Shown piece after piece: positions 5,692 to 9,237 of a stretch of DNA of 9,237 bases (the stretch's first letter is position 1; each line of letters begins with the position of its first letter). The notes below the pieces were generated by a model. It saw only the letters and a list, made by a program, of their open reading frames with translations, did not search any database and was not told where the DNA came from. The stretch is from JAEXNA01 sp050486105 (GTDB lineage: Bacteria > Vulcanimicrobiota > Xenobia > Xenobiales > JADMJV01): contig JBJHCR010000265.1 in NCBI GenBank assembly GCA_050486105.1, positions 1-9,237 on the forward strand, written 5' to 3'. The translations under genes were made by a program, and so were the position numbers.

Positions 5692-7395
5692 ATGAGCACC
5701 CCCGACTTCCAAACTCTAGAAGAGTTCTTGGACCACCATAAAGGTAGCGGATTTGATTCTTCAGGTCAATTCACCATCAATCCCGAGAGGGCTCGAGAGC
5801 TCCTCAAGAATTTCCAACTCCCCGACCCTAAACAGTACTTGATTCACCTTGTCTGTTTCCTCATGGGAGCAAGGGTCAGCAAGATCGACATTGAGATGCA
5901 ATCTGACCACCTGTTGATCACCTCCCCTGACGGTTTGGCCGACCCGCAAGCTCTGGCCAACCCCTTCGCCGTTCTGTTGAGGAAATCCGACGAACCTTAC
6001 CTCAAAGAGTTCGCCATCGCCGTCAACACCGTTTTGACCCACCCAGACGGCCGCGTTCGAATTCACAACGGAGAGATCCGTGCAGACTACTCCAACGAGG
6101 GGATCACTGAGGCCACGGTGGAACCCATCGACGGCTTCGTTGTTCGAGTCACCTACCCACCGTCTCTGAAAAACCAGGGGCAACACCAAATCATGCTCGA
6201 AGAAGCCTTCTGCCTCGCACCAGTGCCGGTGTGCTTCTCTGGAAACCAAGTCAATCAGCCCCTCGCGAGCTGCGACTCCGGTCTGGAAATGATGTTGGGG
6301 AACCAGGACCTTCCCCTACCTCTTCATGAGGAAAACCTGAACAGAATCAGTCGAACACACCATGCCCCGTTCACCGCGCTGCTCAGATTTGAAAAAATGA
6401 AAGCCCCACCAAGCATCCTTTTCCTTGGGCGAAGATATCCGTGCCGACTACCGTGGAGCTTCAACCTTCGTGATTGGCACTGCCGGGTCCTTATCAGTCT
6501 AAATCAGGTCAACAGAGATCTGTCACTGCAAAACATCTTGATAGACTCGCGCCTGACAAATCTCTTTGAATACCTGAAAATTCAAATGAAGGCGTCGCTT
6601 GACTATCTCCTTCAGAACGGCACTCCCTTGGAAGGGGCTGAAGAGTTCCTTGACGACCTAGCTGAAGAGTTGTATCAATCCGGCCAGATCGAAACAGTCT
6701 TCACTTACCAGACCAAACTCTGCCAAAACTTGAGGACTGCTCGCCCCAGTTTCACCAAAGGAAACGCCGTCTATCGCCTAGGTTGTCTCCAAAAGAGATA
6801 TGGGCACGCCGATGCCAATTTTCACTTGGACCTAGGTGCTCGGCTCCTCGACGAAGCCTATCCGGGCAGTTTCCGTTCCGATTGGGCCAAGCTCAGAGCC
6901 CAAATGGCCTTTACCCCCCACGAACCTCGGTTGAGGGCCGAGGTCCAAGCCTTTATCGTGCGACCGAACTTGGATCTGGGAGTTTTAGAGCGCTGCCTTC
7001 GTTGGCAAGACAGTTCCCGTTGGATGAGGTCCGAAGAGCGGCTCTTTCTCTTGCTGCAGATCGCCCGGGTGTGCAAGGACCGAAATAAGTTTGCCGAGGC
7101 CAAAGCACTCATTGCCGAGATTGAGAGCTCCCCAGACTTCAGAAGGGTCGATGCTGACGGAGTATTAACTTTGACCCTTCTCGAGCTCGATGCCGAGATA
7201 GCCGCCGAAAAGGGAAACCTTCAGCTCGCCGTGGACCTCTTCGGCAAGCACCTGGAATTGCTTCGAGCGAGCTGCGGACAGTATCATTCCAGCTTAGGTT
7301 TGACCATCAAGCGCCTAGTGTTTCTGCTGGAGAGTCTCGACCAAAAGGATCGAGCTAAGGAGTACCGGCGCTGGGCAAAACGCCTAGGAAGTTAG
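5692..7395 (+). CDS. Protein with degenerate Hsp90/GHKL-like N-terminal half and TPR C-terminal half
   Basis: A 567-residue cytoplasmic protein with no signal peptide or membrane helix and no confident family assignment. Residues about 26-130 read like a worn GHKL ATPase fold (Hsp90, histidine kinases): FQLPDPKQYLIHLVCFLMGA stands where a helix with E...N would be, then KIDIEMQSDHLLITSPDG where a strand and DxG motif would be. The expected N-box Glu/Asn are His and Phe, the second motif is SPDG, and the glycine-rich lid is absent, so ATP binding is doubtful. DLSLQNILIDSRLTN (277-291) loosely recalls the Hsp90 middle-domain segment, which is weak evidence. Residues about 320-563 are alpha-helical with TPR units: FAEAKALIAEI, NLQLAVDLFGKHLELL and a final kinesin-light-chain-like unit ending KEYRRWAKRL. 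ATG 5692 has a good ribosome site. The gene is divergent from the zinc-ribbon gene and 31 bp ahead of the protease gene, so is probably cotranscribed with the latter. Confidence 0.88.
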   Translation: MSTPDFQTLEEFLDHHKGSGFDSSGQFTINPERARELLKNFQLPDPKQYLIHLVCFLMGARVSKIDIEMQSDHLLITSPDGLADPQALANPFAVLLRKSDEPYLKEFAIAVNTVLTHPDGRVRIHNGEIRADYSNEGITEATVEPIDGFVVRVTYPPSLKNQGQHQIMLEEAFCLAPVPVCFSGNQVNQPLASCDSGLEMMLGNQDLPLPLHEENLNRISRTHHAPFTALLRFEKMKAPPSILFLGRRYPCRLPWSFNLRDWHCRVLISLNQVNRDLSLQNILIDSRLTNLFEYLKIQMKASLDYLLQNGTPLEGAEEFLDDLAEELYQSGQIETVFTYQTKLCQNLRTARPSFTKGNAVYRLGCLQKRYGHADANFHLDLGARLLDEAYPGSFRSDWAKLRAQMAFTPHEPRLRAEVQAFIVRPNLDLGVLERCLRWQDSSRWMRSEERLFLLLQIARVCKDRNKFAEAKALIAEIESSPDFRRVDADGVLTLTLLELDAEIAAEKGNLQLAVDLFGKHLELLRASCGQYHSSLGLTIKRLVFLLESLDQKDRAKEYRRWAKRLGS

Positions 7396-7426
7396 GACTT
7401 TCTCAAAAGGCGAAGAAGAAACCCCT

Positions 7427-8191
7427 ATGGACTTCCTGATTGCCTTGGCTGTACTCCCTGGCTTTGCTCTCATGCTTTTCTTTCACGCCAAAGACAAGCA
7501 CGAGCCTGAGCCGGGCAAGGAAGTGGCTCGAATGATGGCTTGGGGCGCCGCCGTCTCCATCGTGGCTGTAGTCCTCGGAAGCTTCGCTGCCCATCATCTG
7601 GAGGCGCACCTCGATCCCAAGAGTCTCCCAGCCATTTTTGTCAACGCTTTCATTCTGGCTGCCCTACTGGAAGAGTCTCTCAAGTTTTTGGTGGTCAAGA
7701 AGAAGATCTATGAAGACCCTAATCTCGACGAACCTTATGACGGCATCGTCTACTGCGTGGCGGTATCCCTGGGTTTCGCCATTGTCGAGAACATTTTCTA
7801 CGTGTTGGCCGGTGGGTTTATGGTCGGTATTGCCCGAGCTCTCCTGGCCGTCCCCGCTCATGCCCTGTTCGGAGTATTCATGGGTTACTTTGTAGGCCTC
7901 TCCAAGTTCACCGAAGGGCGAGAGCGCACCCGTCTCCAGGTCATCGGTCTGGGGGTCGCGGTTTTGGCCCACGGGTTGTACGATTTTGTACTCTTCACCG
8001 AAGTACCTATGATCCAATTGACCGTCCTACCGATGATGGGACTGTTCTGGTGCCTTGGATTGTGGAAGGTTCGGACCCTGGTAAACTCCTCTCCGTTCAA
8101 AGCTCAACCTAAAAGACAACTCGATCTCCCCTTGGCCGAGCACTTCGAAGAGGCGTTGAACGAACCCGGCAGTGAGGTCGAATCGATGTAA
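7427..8191 (+). CDS. prsW: PrsW-family intramembrane metalloprotease
   Basis: A 254-residue polytopic membrane protein with about seven hydrophobic helices. Family-defining residues are present: EESLK (82-86, the EExxK motif), DEPYDG (101-106), GFAIVEN (116-122), H145 in AVPAHALFGVFMGY and H182 in HGLYDF. The N-terminal AKDKHEPEP (21-29) after the first helix is also typical. In Bacillus subtilis, PrsW makes the first cut in the membrane anti-sigma factor RsiW to release SigW; substrates elsewhere are mostly unknown, so the symbol marks the family, not a proven function. The C-terminal 35 residues are polar and acidic. A purine-rich stretch (AAAAGGCGAAGAAG) precedes ATG 7427. No anti-sigma or sigma factor gene is in the window. 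The nearest single-pass membrane protein is the zinc-ribbon TPR protein encoded upstream on the other strand, a conceivable but unproven substrate. Confidence 0.92.
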   Translation: MDFLIALAVLPGFALMLFFHAKDKHEPEPGKEVARMMAWGAAVSIVAVVLGSFAAHHLEAHLDPKSLPAIFVNAFILAALLEESLKFLVVKKKIYEDPNLDEPYDGIVYCVAVSLGFAIVENIFYVLAGGFMVGIARALLAVPAHALFGVFMGYFVGLSKFTEGRERTRLQVIGLGVAVLAHGLYDFVLFTEVPMIQLTVLPMMGLFWCLGLWKVRTLVNSSPFKAQPKRQLDLPLAEHFEEALNEPGSEVESM

Positions 8192-8255
8192 GAAGTAAAG
8201 ATGCCTTTTGGTCGCGAAAGGTCCTCAAACAAAGCCGCTCTAAGGGGTCCATCCG

Positions 8256-9237
8256 ATGACAGACAACACTATTGCCCTTCCGAATCACTACATCGAGAAA
8301 GTGAGCCTCACTACCGGAGAGGTCATCGACGAGGCCTTCGACCCCTGCGAACTTTTGGTAGACAGCCACCGTGACCATCACATCGTAGACACCTACAGCC
8401 GCCACCTTATGAGCGTCCTCATGAAGGCCACCGGCGATGAAGAGGCGGTCAAGAAAACGATGAAGGGAGCCCGAGGCCTGGGAAAGAGCGCCGCAGAATA
8501 CCTGGCCAAGGCGGTCGGGAAAGACCCCAATCGGGTGGCGGAGTCCCTCTTCGGATTGAAGGACCGAGAGTTTTTCTTTCGCTTCAAGAACCGCATCTCT
8601 GCTGAGATCGACATTCCTAAACGAGTCCGCTCTTTGGTTCAAGAAACTGAGGCCGCCTTGAAGTCTACGGAGATCGAGGGACAACCCCGACTCCAAGTTC
8701 TGCTCACCGGAGGCACCGGGTTCGTGGGAAAGGAGCTTATTTGGCAAGCAGCCTGGCGCCCTGAAGTAGAGAAGATGTACGTGGTCATCCGTCCCCAAAC
8801 AGTGCGAGACCCGAAAACCAAAGAAGTTATAAAGGTCCTGAGCCCTCAAGAGCGCGGGCAAGACTTGCTGAAGCAGCTCTGGCTCGAGGGATCAGAGGTG
8901 GCCACCAAGTTCCATTTTGTGGCCGGTGACATCGAAAAGCCCAACATGGGTCTCGAGCCGGCGGTGCTCGAAGAGCTCAAGAAATGTATCACCAACGTGA
9001 TCCACTGCGCAGCCAGCGTAGCCTTCGACGATCCCTACGAAGAGTCGTTCAGTGCCAACGTCTTGGGCAGCCGCAACGCTCTAGCCTTCTCACTGAATCT
9101 CCAGAACCAAGACCATGGTCGATTCGTGAGCCACCTAAGCATCGAGACCAGTTACATTCATGGAAGGCAGACTCAGCGCTTAGCCTCAGATGAGGAAATC
9201 GTTTTACCCAGAAACTTCTTCAACAACTACTATGAAT
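8256..9237 (+). CDS. Fatty-acyl-CoA/thioester reductase-like SDR enzyme, 3' end outside window
   Basis: The first 327 residues of a larger protein. A Rossmann nucleotide-binding motif TGGTGFVGK (151-159) follows strand LQVLL. Next come YVVIRP (175-180), FVAGDIEKPNMGL (221-233), VIHCAASVAFDDPYEESFSANVLG (248-271, written as segments VIHCAAS and SANVLG) and FVSHLSIETSYIHG (290-303). This order matches the NAD-binding 'male sterility' domain of fatty acyl-CoA reductases and carboxylic acid reductase terminal domains, which reduce acyl thioesters with NADPH. The frame stops at FFNNYYE, where the catalytic YxxxK should follow, so Tyr326 is the likely catalytic Tyr and its Lys is outside the window. 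Residues 1-145 are an extra charged, mostly helical N-terminal domain of unknown role. ATG 8256 has AAGGGG about 8 bases upstream. A weak hairpin (8204-8221) lies in the 64-bp gap after the protease gene. The frame is open to the window end. Confidence 0.88.
   Translation, partial: MTDNTIALPNHYIEKVSLTTGEVIDEAFDPCELLVDSHRDHHIVDTYSRHLMSVLMKATGDEEAVKKTMKGARGLGKSAAEYLAKAVGKDPNRVAESLFGLKDREFFFRFKNRISAEIDIPKRVRSLVQETEAALKSTEIEGQPRLQVLLTGGTGFVGKELIWQAAWRPEVEKMYVVIRPQTVRDPKTKEVIKVLSPQERGQDLLKQLWLEGSEVATKFHFVAGDIEKPNMGLEPAVLEELKKCITNVIHCAASVAFDDPYEESFSANVLGSRNALAFSLNLQNQDHGRFVSHLSIETSYIHGRQTQRLASDEEIVLPRNFFNNYYE

Noticed and set aside
8204..8221. Hairpin CCTTTT/GAAAGG after the protease gene as a terminator
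   Set aside because: Only six pairs including one G-T pair, and no T-run after it.
8109..8861. A 250-codon open frame on the minus strand over the protease end and reductase start
   Set aside because: It lies antisense to two well-supported genes, has no recognisable domain and no good ribosome site; it reflects codon bias of the plus-strand genes.

Overview
The window is a gene-dense piece of bacterial chromosome, probably from a metagenome or draft assembly, because a 10-N gap interrupts one gene. There are no rRNA or tRNA genes, no CRISPR array, no transposase and no phage genes. Moderately GC-rich coding sequence, GTG/TTG starts, many tetratricopeptide (TPR) proteins (some of the kinesin-light-chain type), a PrsW-type membrane protease and a large fatty-acyl-reductase-like enzyme suggest a poorly studied lineage with many scaffold proteins. 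Candidates are Myxococcota/Bdellovibrionota-like bacteria, Melainabacteria (Obscuribacterales) or Eremiobacterota-like bacteria. No marker gene decides between them, so the taxonomy is low-confidence inference.

Layout: (1) 1-425 is non-coding and contains a strong nested inverted repeat (4-84) and several smaller dyads, ending in a hairpin and a G-run just before the first gene. (2) 426-2897 is a two-gene plus-strand unit: a membrane protein with TPR and ankyrin repeats, then a directly abutting small protein with an acidic tail. (3) 2957-4228 is a complete DEAD-box RNA helicase with its own likely promoter almost touching the start codon. (4) 4168-5655 on the minus strand is a zinc-ribbon/one-TM/TPR/Pro-rich-tail protein. 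It overlaps the helicase tail-to-tail by 61 bp, and its start lies only 36 bp from the next, divergent gene. (5) 5692-9237 on the plus strand holds three genes in a row: a large protein with a degenerate Hsp90/GHKL-like N-terminal half and TPR C-terminal half, a PrsW-family intramembrane protease, and a fatty-acyl-CoA/thioester-reductase-like SDR enzyme cut off by the window end.

How they might work together: at least three of the seven genes encode TPR proteins, two of these are membrane-anchored, and a membrane protease of the PrsW family lies among them. This is compatible with an envelope sensing or protein-assembly module, but no sequence evidence proves that these genes act together. 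The DEAD-box helicase is probably a housekeeping RNA remodeler. The most novel-looking items are the degenerate-chaperone/TPR protein (5692-7395), its divergent zinc-ribbon TPR membrane partner, and the structured 5' region at the start of the window.
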